From Corynebacterium atypicum (lineage in GTDB: Bacteria; Actinomycetota; Actinomycetes; Mycobacteriales; Mycobacteriaceae): 64,000 nucleotides of DNA. Positions within the stretch are counted from its first letter, which is position 1; each line of letters opens with the position of its first letter. The notes beneath the pieces were generated by a model that saw only the letters and a list, made by a program, of their open reading frames with translations, had not been told where the DNA came from and made no database searches. The translations under genes were made by a program, and so were the position numbers. The stretch covers positions 1,968,767 to 2,032,766 of the forward strand of contig NZ_CP008944.1 of NCBI RefSeq assembly GCF_000732945.1, read 5' to 3'. Positions 56,094 through 64,000 of this stretch are shown piece after piece.

Positions 56094-57257
56094 ATGAGCC
56101 TGAAACCTCGCACAGGAATTTCCCGTATTTTCCGCACCGAAAGCCCCGCGGTGGGTTCCCGGGTGGTGGTGCGCCGCCGCGTACCCGGCACCGAGCGGGA
56201 GGTCACGGACGTGATCGGTCATGTTCTGCAGCTGGATCCGTTGGTGGTGCGTCCGCAGGAGATTGGCGGGTTGCCTTCGCAGGCAGAGGCGCTGACCATC
56301 GATCCGGCCGCCGTGGTCACCATTCGCGTGATGCCCGATCGCACGGTGAAGAACGCGGATATTCGAGCCGTGGAGGTGGCTACCGCGCGCGCGTTTCCGG
56401 GGCTGGAGCACCGGTTGAGCCGCGATGGTCAGTGGTTGCTGCGCCATGGCGACGGGGTCACGGAGCGTTCTAACTCGGCAAGCCCCATTGGGCGGGCCGC
56501 GGGTTTTGGGGCGGTGCCGTTGGCCGAGATCATGGAGTTTTATGCGCGCGTGGGGGCGCCGGCGATTATCCAGATCCCGGAGCGTATCGCGCGGCCGGCG
56601 GAGCGCCTGTGTGCGGGGCCGGAGTGGCGGTTGGGGCCAGAGGTGATGGTGATGACGCGCTCGTTTACCGACGCCGCGCCACGCCCAGCACCGAGCGCAC
56701 CCAGCGGCCGGAGCAGCGCGGCGGATGCGAACGCGAGCCCAGATGCGGACGTGGACGCGGGAGCGAGCCCGGAAGCGGACGTAGCCGCGGACGCGGATAG
56801 CCTCGCGGGCAGAGCGCGACTGCCGGAGGGGTTCCGCTTCGCGTGTGCGGCGGACCCCGACGACACCTGGTTTTCGCTCTACCACTTCCGCGGCCAGGCG
56901 CTGCCCCACCACGCCCTCGAGCTGCTGAGCCATGAGATCGACGACGCTATGGCCTTCGGCCGCATCCTCGCTGCCTCCGGCGAGACGGCTGCGATCGCCC
57001 GCGCGACGATCACGAGCGATGACGCCGAGCGGTCCTGGCTGGGGCTTTCTGCCATCGAGGTCGCGCCTGCCTTTCGCCGGCTGGGCCTGGGCGCTGCGGT
57101 TACCGCGGCGATGCTCGACTGGGGCAGGGAGCACGGCGCCGGGCAGGCTTTCCTCCAGGTGGTGCACACCAACCAGGCGGGAGTGGCGCTGTACCGCAGG
57201 CTCGGCTTCGCCGAGCACCACCGGCACCGCTACGCCCACCACCAGGGTGGCCAATAA
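56094..57257 (+). CDS. GNAT-family N-acetyltransferase (Rv0428c type)
   Basis: 387 residues. The N-terminal region (VVVRRRVPGTEREVTDVIGHVLQL) resembles a small SH3-like domain, followed by an AT-rich-pocket segment. A low-complexity Ala/Asp/Pro linker (about 200-245) has DADVDAGASPEADVAADAD-type repeats. The C-terminal GNAT fold carries the acetyl-CoA loop as FRRLGLGAAVTAAML and ends with NQAGVALYRRLGF. Substrate unknown. Confidence 0.85.
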   Translation: MSLKPRTGISRIFRTESPAVGSRVVVRRRVPGTEREVTDVIGHVLQLDPLVVRPQEIGGLPSQAEALTIDPAAVVTIRVMPDRTVKNADIRAVEVATARAFPGLEHRLSRDGQWLLRHGDGVTERSNSASPIGRAAGFGAVPLAEIMEFYARVGAPAIIQIPERIARPAERLCAGPEWRLGPEVMVMTRSFTDAAPRPAPSAPSGRSSAADANASPDADVDAGASPEADVAADADSLAGRARLPEGFRFACAADPDDTWFSLYHFRGQALPHHALELLSHEIDDAMAFGRILAASGETAAIARATITSDDAERSWLGLSAIEVAPAFRRLGLGAAVTAAMLDWGREHGAGQAFLQVVHTNQAGVALYRRLGFAEHHRHRYAHHQGGQ

Positions 57258-57282
57258 CCTGGTTCTGGATATTGTTAAAGCC

Positions 57283-58107
57283 ATGCGCATCGCCACCTGG
57301 AACGTGAACTCCGCGCGCACCCGCGTCGACCGCATGGCTGATTTTCTCTCCCGGCACGAGGTGGACGTTTTGGCAGTCCAAGAAACCAAGTGCACTGACA
57401 AGAATTTCCCGGCCGATCGCTTTACGGATCTGGGCTACGAGGTCGCCCACGTGGGGTACTCGCAGTGGAACGGCGTGGCCATCCTTTCGCGGGTGGGCCT
57501 AGTTGACGTGACCGACCACTTCGACGGTCAGCCGGGCTTTGCTAAGAGCAACGATCCGGCAGACGAGAAGGTCGAGGCCCGGGCCGTCGCCGCCACCTGC
57601 GGCGGCGTGCGCGTGGTCAGCCTGTACGTGCCCAATGGCCGTGGACTTACTGATCCGCACTACCAGTACAAGGTGCGCTGGCTGTGGCGGCTGCGCGATG
57701 TGGTGGCGGACAAACTGGCCGAGCGGCCAGACGCGCTGATGGCCTTGATGGGAGACTTCAACATCGCGCCACGCGACCAGGACGTGTGGGATCGGGCTTT
57801 CTTCGAGGGCAAGACGCACGTCACCGAGCCGGAGCGCGCCGCCTTCCAGGGCTTGGAGGAGGCGGGGCTGACGGAGGTCACCCGCCAGTTCACCGAGGAG
57901 CCCCGCTACACCTACTGGGATTACACGGCGATGCGTTTCCAGCGCAACCAGGGGATGCGCATCGACTTTCAGCTGGCGAGCTCGCAACTGGCTCGGCGGG
58001 CTCGGAGGGGCTTCATCGACGTCGCGGAGCGCGATGGCAAGGGTGCCTCGGATCACGCCCCGGTGGTGGTGGATTACGAGCTTGGCGATTTCGACGCGGT
58101 TCGGTAG
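57283..58107 (+). CDS. xthA: Exodeoxyribonuclease III
   Basis: AP endonuclease/3'-exonuclease of base-excision repair. 274 residues from the ATG at 57283 (MRIATWNVNSARTRVDRM). Metal and catalytic motifs: VLAVQETKC, YVPNGR, GDFNIAPRDQDVWD and KGASDHAPVVVD. The open frame extends upstream inside the GNAT gene, but family alignment fixes the start. Six bases separate it from cls. Confidence 0.95.
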   Translation: MRIATWNVNSARTRVDRMADFLSRHEVDVLAVQETKCTDKNFPADRFTDLGYEVAHVGYSQWNGVAILSRVGLVDVTDHFDGQPGFAKSNDPADEKVEARAVAATCGGVRVVSLYVPNGRGLTDPHYQYKVRWLWRLRDVVADKLAERPDALMALMGDFNIAPRDQDVWDRAFFEGKTHVTEPERAAFQGLEEAGLTEVTRQFTEEPRYTYWDYTAMRFQRNQGMRIDFQLASSQLARRARRGFIDVAERDGKGASDHAPVVVDYELGDFDAVR

Positions 58108-58113
58108 CGGCCG

Positions 58114-59610
58114 ATGAGCTTTTCCCTCGACTTTGACTTGAGCACCTGGCAGCTCGTCGGCTTGATCATCGATTACACCATCAAGATCGTCGCCATCGGC
58201 TACGTGCCGGAGGGCCGCCGTCCGAGTTCTTCGACGGCGTGGCTGCTCGCGATCCTGCTGATTCCGTTTTTGGGCCTGCCGCTGTTCCTGCTCTTCGGCT
58301 CGCCGTACATCAATCGCCGGCGCCACCGCATCCAGCAGGAAGCCAACGCGATGATCGAGGACACGCAGGCGGACACCCCGGACTATCCCAGGGGCCTGGA
58401 CGCGCCGCAGGACATCGACGCAATCATTAGGCTCAACCGGGAGTTGACCAATTTGCCGGCCGTGATCGGCGTGAACAAGGCGGTACATTCGGACTACAAC
58501 GCCGCGATTAGGGCCATGGCCGCCCGCATCGACGCCGCCGAGAACTACATCCACGTTGAGATCTACATTATGGCCTGGGATCACACAACGGATGTGTTCT
58601 TCTCTGCGCTGGGCCGGGCGGCCAAGCGTGGCGTGTACGTCCGGCTGCTGTTCGACCAGCTGGGTTCGCTGAAGTACCCGGGCTATTTGAAGCTCGGCCG
58701 CCGCCTGGACACGCTGGGCATCGAGTGGCATCGGATGCTGCCGCTGCAGCCCTGGCGGCTGCGATTCCGCCGCCCGGACCTGCGCAATCACCGCAAGATG
58801 GTGATCGTCGACGGCCGGACGGCGTTTATGGGCTCGCTCAACATGATCGACCGGTCTTACCTGGTGAAAAAGAACGTGAAGGCCGCGCGCAAGTGGGTGG
58901 ACGTCATGGCGGAGCTGGAGGGGCCCATCGTCGACTCGATGGAGATGGTTTTTGCCACGGACTGGTACACCGAATCCGGCGAGGAGCTCGCGCTCACCGG
59001 CCGCCCGCATCCGGACGAGGCGCCGCCGCGGGGTACCAACGCGAACGTGGTCCAGCTGGTCCCCTCCGGGCCGGGGTACACCACGGAGCCGGCGCTGCGG
59101 ATGTTCAACTCGCTGATTTATCACGCGAAGGAACGCCTGGTGATCTGCTCGCCGTATTTTGTGCCAGACGAGTCCCTGCTGGAGGCCGTGACCACGGCCT
59201 GCTACCGCGGGGTGCGGGTGGATCTGCTGGTCTCTGAGCAATCGGATCAGTTTATGGTGCATCACGCCCAGTCGAGCTACTATCAGGCGCTACTTGAGGC
59301 CGGCGTGCGCATCCACCAGTTCCCGGCGCCGTATATTCTGCACACGAAGTTCGTGCTGGCAGATCCCGGCGACGGCGGCGATGAGACGGCGGGTGTGCTC
59401 GGCTCAGCGAACCTGGACATGCGCAGCCTGGGGTTGAATTACGAGGTCTCGCTGTTTGTCACCCGCGGCGACCTGCTCAGCGAGTTGGATCGCCTGACTG
59501 ACGCGTACATGCGGGTATCTACGGAGCTGACGTTGCAGCAGTGGAAGCGCCGCGGTGTGGGTCGCCGGTACGTGGATAACCTCATGCGGCTGACTTCTGC
59601 TTTGCAGTAG
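58114..59610 (+). CDS. cls: Cardiolipin synthase (phospholipase D superfamily)
   Basis: 498 residues. Two N-terminal helices (about 10-28 and 40-62, STAWLLAILLIPFLGLPLFLL). Two HKD motifs: NHRKMVIVDGRTAFMGSLN and HTKFVLADP...LGSANLD. The second has a short Gly/Asp-rich insert (GDGGDETAG) between the Lys and the Gly-Ser. Makes cardiolipin from phosphatidylglycerol or CDP-diacylglycerol. Confidence 0.94.
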   Translation: MSFSLDFDLSTWQLVGLIIDYTIKIVAIGYVPEGRRPSSSTAWLLAILLIPFLGLPLFLLFGSPYINRRRHRIQQEANAMIEDTQADTPDYPRGLDAPQDIDAIIRLNRELTNLPAVIGVNKAVHSDYNAAIRAMAARIDAAENYIHVEIYIMAWDHTTDVFFSALGRAAKRGVYVRLLFDQLGSLKYPGYLKLGRRLDTLGIEWHRMLPLQPWRLRFRRPDLRNHRKMVIVDGRTAFMGSLNMIDRSYLVKKNVKAARKWVDVMAELEGPIVDSMEMVFATDWYTESGEELALTGRPHPDEAPPRGTNANVVQLVPSGPGYTTEPALRMFNSLIYHAKERLVICSPYFVPDESLLEAVTTACYRGVRVDLLVSEQSDQFMVHHAQSSYYQALLEAGVRIHQFPAPYILHTKFVLADPGDGGDETAGVLGSANLDMRSLGLNYEVSLFVTRGDLLSELDRLTDAYMRVSTELTLQQWKRRGVGRRYVDNLMRLTSALQ

Positions 59611-59893
59611 CTAACAGTGTGGGGCTTACCCTAAAGGTACCGCCCGAATTAATGGCGCGCGGGGACGGCACTCGAGTGCATGCGGCTAGGGGATACCCCC
59701 AGGTGACGCCCGCAGCGCGGAAACACCCAAGTAAAGCAAGTAAAGGCCGCTGAGCTGCGCGGTTATCCGGTTCTGTGGGCGCGCCTGCTACCTTGAAAGT
59801 AGGTTTATTCCTTTAAAAAACTTCCTATCTTAAAGCGGGCCGGCTCGAGCTTTAAATAACCGGCCGGCTCGATTGTCTTGAGGAGGCGCCGCG
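59611..59893. other. Spacer upstream of the Na/Pi cotransporter
   Basis: 283 bp between cls and the cotransporter. It contains CTAC-CTTGAAA-GTAG near 59790, an A/T-rich stretch at about 59806-59835, and a direct repeat GGCCGGCTCGA at about 59840 and 59862. AGGAGG lies six bases before the GTG start. No gene is seen. Confidence 0.5.
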
Positions 59894-61141
59894 GTGAGTC
59901 CCCAGCACCCATCGGGCGCCGTCGCCCCCGTGAGCCGCCCGCTGGGCGTGCAGCACTTTATCAACCCCAAGGCCATTGCTGATGCCGACGACATGGTGCT
60001 GCTCAGCTTCTGGGGCAAGTTGGTGCGCTGGCTGGCCGTGGCGGCAAGCTTGCTGGCCGCTTTCTTTGGGCTTTATTTGCTTATCGACGGCGCGTACGCG
60101 CTCGGCGCCGGCCCGCTCAAGCACCTGCTGGACCTGGCTACCCACCCCGTCGCCGGGTTGGCGCTGGGGGTGTTCATCACGGCCGTCGCCCAATCGTCTA
60201 CGGCGACGACGGCGCTGACGATCGCCGCCGTGGCCGCCGGTTCGGTGAGCGTTCCCGTGGCCATCCCGGTGATCCTGGGCGCGAACATCGGCACCACGAT
60301 CACCCCGCTGCTCGCCGCGTTTTCTTACACCGGCGACCGCCGTGGTTTTAGTAACGCCTTTTTCACCGCCTCGCTGCACGCGTGGTTCAACGTGGTCGTG
60401 GTCCTCGCGTTGTTCCTTGTTGAGGTGGCCTTCCACTCCCTCGAGCGGGTGTCTGCGCTGGTTGCCGGCGCGCTGCCCGGCGGAGGTGCCACGACTATTG
60501 ATGCGGCTCGGTTTACCATCGCGGGTTTCTTCCAGCCGGCGGTCGACGCCTTGGGTACCCAGGGGTTGCTCGGCGGGCTGGGCTCGCCTGCTGTTGCCGG
60601 CGCGCTCTCAGTGGTCCTCGGCGCGGTCGTGGCCTTGGTGGCGCTGCGGGTGATGGCCCGCCACCTCAGGGTGCTTTTCGCCGCCACCACGCACTCGCTT
60701 TTAGAGTCGGCCTTTGCCACAAATCCGCTCGGCGGCTTCGCCGTGGGGCTAGGCGGGACCACCCTGGTGCAGGCTTCTGCGGCGACGGTCTCCGGGCTGC
60801 TGCCGCTAGCCGCGGCCGAGGCACTGCGCCGCCGCGAGGCCCTGGCCGTGATCCTGGGCGCGAACGTGGGCACTACGGTCAGCGGCCTGATCGCCGCGCT
60901 CACGGTGCCCGGCGGGTTTGGCATCTTCGGCCTCCAGGCCGCGCTTGTCCACGTCTTTTTCAACGTGGCCGCAGTAGTCATGGTGGGTGCGCTGCCGCCG
61001 CTGCGCCGCGCGCTCTACCGCCTGGCAGACGGCGGGGCTAGGCGGGCCCGGGGCAGCTACACGCTGACGCTTTTAACTATCGCGGCCTGCTACTGGGCGG
61101 TCCCCGCCGTGACCTTCGGCGCCTTCGCCCTGCTGGGCTAG
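59894..61141 (+). CDS. Na+/phosphate cotransporter (NptA/PNaS family)
   Basis: 415-residue membrane protein with two inverted repeats, each with the family motif: GVFITAVAQSSTATTALTIAAV in the first and GLGGTTLVQASAATVSGLLPLA in the second. Each is followed by VILGANIGTT or VILGANVGTT. GTG start supported by a strong ribosome site. Its stop codon shares three bases with the stop of the convergent ABC permease (CTAG at 61138-61141). Confidence 0.9.
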   Translation: MSPQHPSGAVAPVSRPLGVQHFINPKAIADADDMVLLSFWGKLVRWLAVAASLLAAFFGLYLLIDGAYALGAGPLKHLLDLATHPVAGLALGVFITAVAQSSTATTALTIAAVAAGSVSVPVAIPVILGANIGTTITPLLAAFSYTGDRRGFSNAFFTASLHAWFNVVVVLALFLVEVAFHSLERVSALVAGALPGGGATTIDAARFTIAGFFQPAVDALGTQGLLGGLGSPAVAGALSVVLGAVVALVALRVMARHLRVLFAATTHSLLESAFATNPLGGFAVGLGGTTLVQASAATVSGLLPLAAAEALRRREALAVILGANVGTTVSGLIAALTVPGGFGIFGLQAALVHVFFNVAAVVMVGALPPLRRALYRLADGGARRARGSYTLTLLTIAACYWAVPAVTFGAFALLG

Positions 61142-61908
61142 GCGTCGCGGGCGTAGAGCGCCGCCAGTCCCAGCGCCCACAGCACCACGGCCCACACAAA
61201 GAAGTAGCCGGCCGAGGACGCGGTGGACCAACTTTCCATGAACCCGCCGCCGTTGACAAAGTTGGACAGGTGTTGGAAGGGCAGCCACTCGCGCACTTGA
61301 GGGCCGTACTTGGGGAAGAACCCGACGATCTCCTCGGCGGCGAACTTCCAGGCCAGCACGATGCCCACGGCCCCCGCCGTGTGGCGCACGAGCAGCCCGA
61401 TGGCCTGCGAGAACACCACCATCCCGAAGGCGCCTAGGCAGAACAGCCCGAGCGCCTGCCACACGCTGGAGTCTCCCATGCTGTAGACGAGCTCCGGGTT
61501 GGCGGCCCGCAGCCGAGCCACCAAAAGACTCACGAAGCCGGAGCCGAAGGCCAGCGCCACGGCAAACAACCCGTAGACCACGAGCTTGGACACGACCACG
61601 ATCCAGCGTTGCGGCACGGCCAGGTACGTGGCCGTCTGCATGCGGTAGCGGTACTCGGTGGTCACCACCATGATCGCCTGGATCCCCAGCACCGGGTAGC
61701 CGACCATGGGCGCTACGTACAAGAGGCCCATCGGCTCAAGCAGGAAGAAGTCGGCATCCATCACCACGGAAAGCCCGTGGGCGATCACCTGACTGCTGAA
61801 GAAGACGAGCACTAAGAACGTCGCCGAGGTCCACCACACGGCCTTGGTTGTCAAAAGCTTGGCCACTTCGGCACGCAAGCTATTAGCCAATTGCGCCACG
61901 TCGATCAC
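61138..61908 (-). CDS. ABC transporter permease (ABC-2 type)
   Basis: 256 residues with about six helices (for example WWTSATFLVLVFFSSQVIAHGL, GLFCLGAFGMVVFSQAIGLLVRHT, AGYFFVWAVVLWALGLAALY). Typical of permeases paired with an adjacent ATPase in export or antibiotic-resistance systems. It overlaps the ATPase stop by 4 bases. Substrate unknown. Confidence 0.85.
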   Translation of the reverse strand: MIDVAQLANSLRAEVAKLLTTKAVWWTSATFLVLVFFSSQVIAHGLSVVMDADFFLLEPMGLLYVAPMVGYPVLGIQAIMVVTTEYRYRMQTATYLAVPQRWIVVVSKLVVYGLFAVALAFGSGFVSLLVARLRAANPELVYSMGDSSVWQALGLFCLGAFGMVVFSQAIGLLVRHTAGAVGIVLAWKFAAEEIVGFFPKYGPQVREWLPFQHLSNFVNGGGFMESWSTASSAGYFFVWAVVLWALGLAALYARDA

Positions 61909-62897
61909 CGCTGCCCTTCCTGGCTGTTGAACTGCGCGGAGCCGGCGGCCGAGACCGCTTCGCGGGCGGCGCCGGCGCTACTCTTGCCCGCGTGGTACTC
62001 CACGGCGTGCCCGGTCGTCTTCAAAAAGGCCTCTTCCAGCGAGGCCCTGCGCTCGGAGAGCTCCGCCAGCGGCAGGCTCGCGGCGAAGGCTATCTCGCCG
62101 ATCTCGTCGGGCGCGCAATCGGCCACTACTACGCACGGGCGCCCGTCGGCGTCTTCGGTGCGTTCCACCTTCAGCTGATGGCGGTTGAGCTCGGCGGCCA
62201 CCACCTCGAGCTGAGGCGAGCGCACGACGGTGCTCAGCGCCGAGTGCTCGCGGATGAAGGCGTGGGTGGAGGTATCCGCAATGAGCCGGCCGCGGCCGAT
62301 GACCACGAGCCGCTCGGCGGTCACGGCCATCTCCGCGAGCAGATGCGAGCTGACCAGCACGGTCCGCCCTTCGGCGGCGAGCGCCTGGATCAGCCCGCGA
62401 ACCCACCGGATGCCCTCCGGGTCGAGGCCGTTGACCGGCTCGTCAAGGAGCAGCACCTCCGGGTCGCCGAGCAGAGCCGCGGCCAGGCCGAGCCGCTGGG
62501 ACATGCCCAGCGAAAACCCGCCGGCGTGCCGCTTGGCTACATCCGCCAGGCCCACGAGCTCCAGGACCTCATCCACCCGGTGGGCGGCGATCCCGTTCGA
62601 GGTCGCGATCCAGCGCAGGTGGTTGCGCGCCGAGCGGTTGGGATGCACGGCCCGGGCCTCCAAGAGAGCCCCGACGCTGTGCAGCGGGTGCCGCAGCTTC
62701 TGGTACGGCACGCCGTTGATCGTCGCCCGCCCCTCGTTGGGCTTATCCAGGCCGAGAATCATCCGCATCGTCGTCGTCTTGCCGGCGCCGTTAGGCCCGA
62801 GGAACCCGGTGACCACCCCGGGCTTGACCGTAAAGCTCAAGTCCTCCACGGCGGTGGTGGAGCCGAACCTTTTTGTCAGATGGGCTACTTCAATCAC
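61905..62897 (-). CDS. ABC transporter ATP-binding protein
   Basis: 330 residues. Walker A GPNGAGKTTTMRMILGL, the signature FSLGMSQRLGLAAALLGDPE, Walker B LLLDEPVNGLDPEGI and the switch His in VLVSSHLLAEMA. A C-terminal extension of about 110 residues follows, as in DrrA-like exporters. Forms an exporter with the next permease. Confidence 0.92.
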   Translation of the reverse strand: MIEVAHLTKRFGSTTAVEDLSFTVKPGVVTGFLGPNGAGKTTTMRMILGLDKPNEGRATINGVPYQKLRHPLHSVGALLEARAVHPNRSARNHLRWIATSNGIAAHRVDEVLELVGLADVAKRHAGGFSLGMSQRLGLAAALLGDPEVLLLDEPVNGLDPEGIRWVRGLIQALAAEGRTVLVSSHLLAEMAVTAERLVVIGRGRLIADTSTHAFIREHSALSTVVRSPQLEVVAAELNRHQLKVERTEDADGRPCVVVADCAPDEIGEIAFAASLPLAELSERRASLEEAFLKTTGHAVEYHAGKSSAGAAREAVSAAGSAQFNSQEGQR

Positions 62898-63004
62898 AGG
62901 CCCCAGCGTGCCACAAAACCTGTGCGCTGGCGGAGTAAAACGCTAAAAAGCGCATCCCAAACACCGGGTTACAAGCCGAATTACAAGCCGGATTACCGGC
63001 CAGG

Positions 63005-63439
63005 TTAGCGGAGGTGACGCAGGTACTCGCGGCACTCCGGGACCAGCTCCGCGGCTACGCGCGCGACCGTCTTGAGCGACGCCGCGAAGGCCGGCATCAG
63101 CGGCAGCGCGTGCACCTGGTCGAGTGGCACCCACCGCAGCTCAAGCGACTCTTCGTTGGCCACCGTGGGCAGCTTGTCGCCCCCGCGGGTTCGGGCCACC
63201 ACGGTGGTGTAGCTCCACCCGCCGGCAAGCTCGGGGCGGGCGGGATCCGCGGCGAACGGCCCGGCGGTGCGGGCCTGGCCGAGGATCTCGACGTCGGCGG
63301 CGCGCAGGCCGGTCTCCTCCTGCGCCTCGCGCAACGCGGCCGCGCCGGCTGACTCATGGGAATCCCGCGCCCCGCCGGGAAGCGCCCACTGCTTGGCCCC
63401 GTCGGGCCCGGCCGCCCAGCCGTTTCCGTCGCCTTCCAT
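63005..63439 (-). CDS. MutT3-like Nudix hydrolase with an internal deletion
   Basis: 144 residues with a complete Nudix box, GARDSHESAGAAALREAQEETGL (ends G...REAQEETGL). The N-terminus EGDGNGWAAGPDGAK matches the start of M. tuberculosis MutT3 (GDGDGW...), but the next words QWALPGG follow at once. The usual intervening segment of about 35 residues (WGRYGAAGLLL...HQGG in MutT3) is absent. That segment builds the first beta-strands of the fold, so activity is doubtful. Confidence 0.75.
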   Translation of the reverse strand: MEGDGNGWAAGPDGAKQWALPGGARDSHESAGAAALREAQEETGLRAADVEILGQARTAGPFAADPARPELAGGWSYTTVVARTRGGDKLPTVANEESLELRWVPLDQVHALPLMPAFAASLKTVARVAAELVPECREYLRHLR

Positions 63440-63608
63440 GCCGCCCAGCCTAGCCCGGCGCGCCCCACCGCTGGCGACACCGGGGCGCCGGGACGACGTA
63501 CGGCCAGACGCACCTGGGCGTCATACACGTCGCGCAGGGTAGCCTGCGCTCGCCGTGCACGCGTGGGCAATGCCTCGCACGCACGGCGGGAAAGGTTATG
63601 GTGAAGTA

Positions 63609-64000
63609 ATGATCCGGCACAAGGGCGGCCAGCCGCGCACGTCGGGCGGCCAAGCCAAGCTCCCCGGCGGGAAACACCCCCGCCGGGGCAGCCGCTACGG
63701 CCTGCGCAACCGAGCGCTGCGGCTCGACCGCTCCGAGCTTCCCGGCGATACCCAGGACCACTGGCTGGACACGGTCTCCGAGCCGGAGGACCACCCTACC
63801 GGGGTGCGCACCTGGGTCCATTCCTGGTTCTCGGTGCCGGCCTACTACCTGCGCCGCATCGGTTCCTACGTGCTGACTACCCCGGGCCGGATGATCACGC
63901 TGACGATCACCCTGGCGGTGGCGATCTTCGCCGCCGGCTACTCCATGTCGCAGTCCTCGGCCACCCGGCAGGAGAACCTGGACAAACTACTCACCGTCAC
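63609..64000 (+). CDS. Membrane protein, 3' end outside window
   Basis: 130 codons visible from ATG 63609. A basic, Gly/Arg-rich N-terminus of about 30 residues precedes a domain containing TWVHSWFSVPAYYLRRIGSY, then a transmembrane helix (about 94-115, MITLTITLAVAIFAAGYSM). The extracytoplasmic part is cut off. A TATGGT hexamer seven bases before the ATG suggests a leaderless message. Function unknown. Confidence 0.6.
   Translation, partial: MIRHKGGQPRTSGGQAKLPGGKHPRRGSRYGLRNRALRLDRSELPGDTQDHWLDTVSEPEDHPTGVRTWVHSWFSVPAYYLRRIGSYVLTTPGRMITLTITLAVAIFAAGYSMSQSSATRQENLDKLLTV

Overview
The window is about 65% GC and reads as the chromosome of a Corynebacterium (mycolic-acid actinobacterium). Support comes from gene order shared with Mycobacterium tuberculosis and C. 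glutamicum (cysS-ispF-ispD-carD / lpqE-radA; ftsH-folE-folP-folB-folK; groEL-porH-porA-ppk2; the Rv0427c-Rv0433 block), from tiny porin-like genes beside groEL, and from mycobacterial-type LpqE, CarD, DUF3180 and LytR_C proteins. No rRNA, tRNA, insertion sequence, prophage or CRISPR was seen.

Layout. 1-12.5 kb: cysS (cut by the window start), a GntR regulator, ispF, ispD, carD, then lpqE and radA, a membrane protein, beta-carbonic anhydrase, mutY, a frameshifted secreted lipase and an ABC-class ATPase. 12.6-15.4 kb: clpC. 15.6-22.3 kb: a urease cluster transcribed leftwards as ureA-B-C-E-F-G-D behind a DMT-family transporter, placed between clpC and lysS, which lie close together in M. tuberculosis. 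23-35 kb: lysS, a degenerate PanC-like protein, three Rv3603c-Rv3605c-type proteins, folK, folB, folP, folE and ftsH, all leftward. 35-43 kb: hpt, tilS, dacB, ppa, a MarR regulator, ppk2, two mycomembrane-porin-like small genes (one of 51 codons) and groEL behind a CIRCE-like operator. 43.5-52 kb: an M20 dipeptidase and a six-gene Mrp antiporter operon (A/B fused, C, D, E, F, G). 52-59.6 kb: YbdK-type carboxylate-amine ligase, LytR_C protein, DUF3263 protein, def, GNAT, xthA and cls. 59.9-64 kb: a Na/Pi cotransporter, an ABC exporter pair, a MutT3-like Nudix gene and a membrane protein cut by the window end.

How the genes work together. The urease genes supply the structural subunits and the Ni-insertion chaperones; carbonic anhydrase nearby could handle the bicarbonate produced. 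The fol genes form a nearly complete folate block after ftsH. The Mrp operon provides Na+/H+ exchange.

Notable points. Five indel-type lesions fall between 6.4 and 20.6 kb (radA, the lipase, ureF, ureC and the ureB start codon). They are either assembly errors or real decay, and three of the five hit urease. disA is missing from its usual place beside radA. The Nudix gene lacks about 35 residues in front of its catalytic box. Several intergenic stretches carry a repeated motif of the form GTCCA-N4-GTCGC, including a regular four-copy array at 54.8-55.0 kb. I found no clearly new multi-gene system; the repeat family and the urease lesions deserve the most attention.
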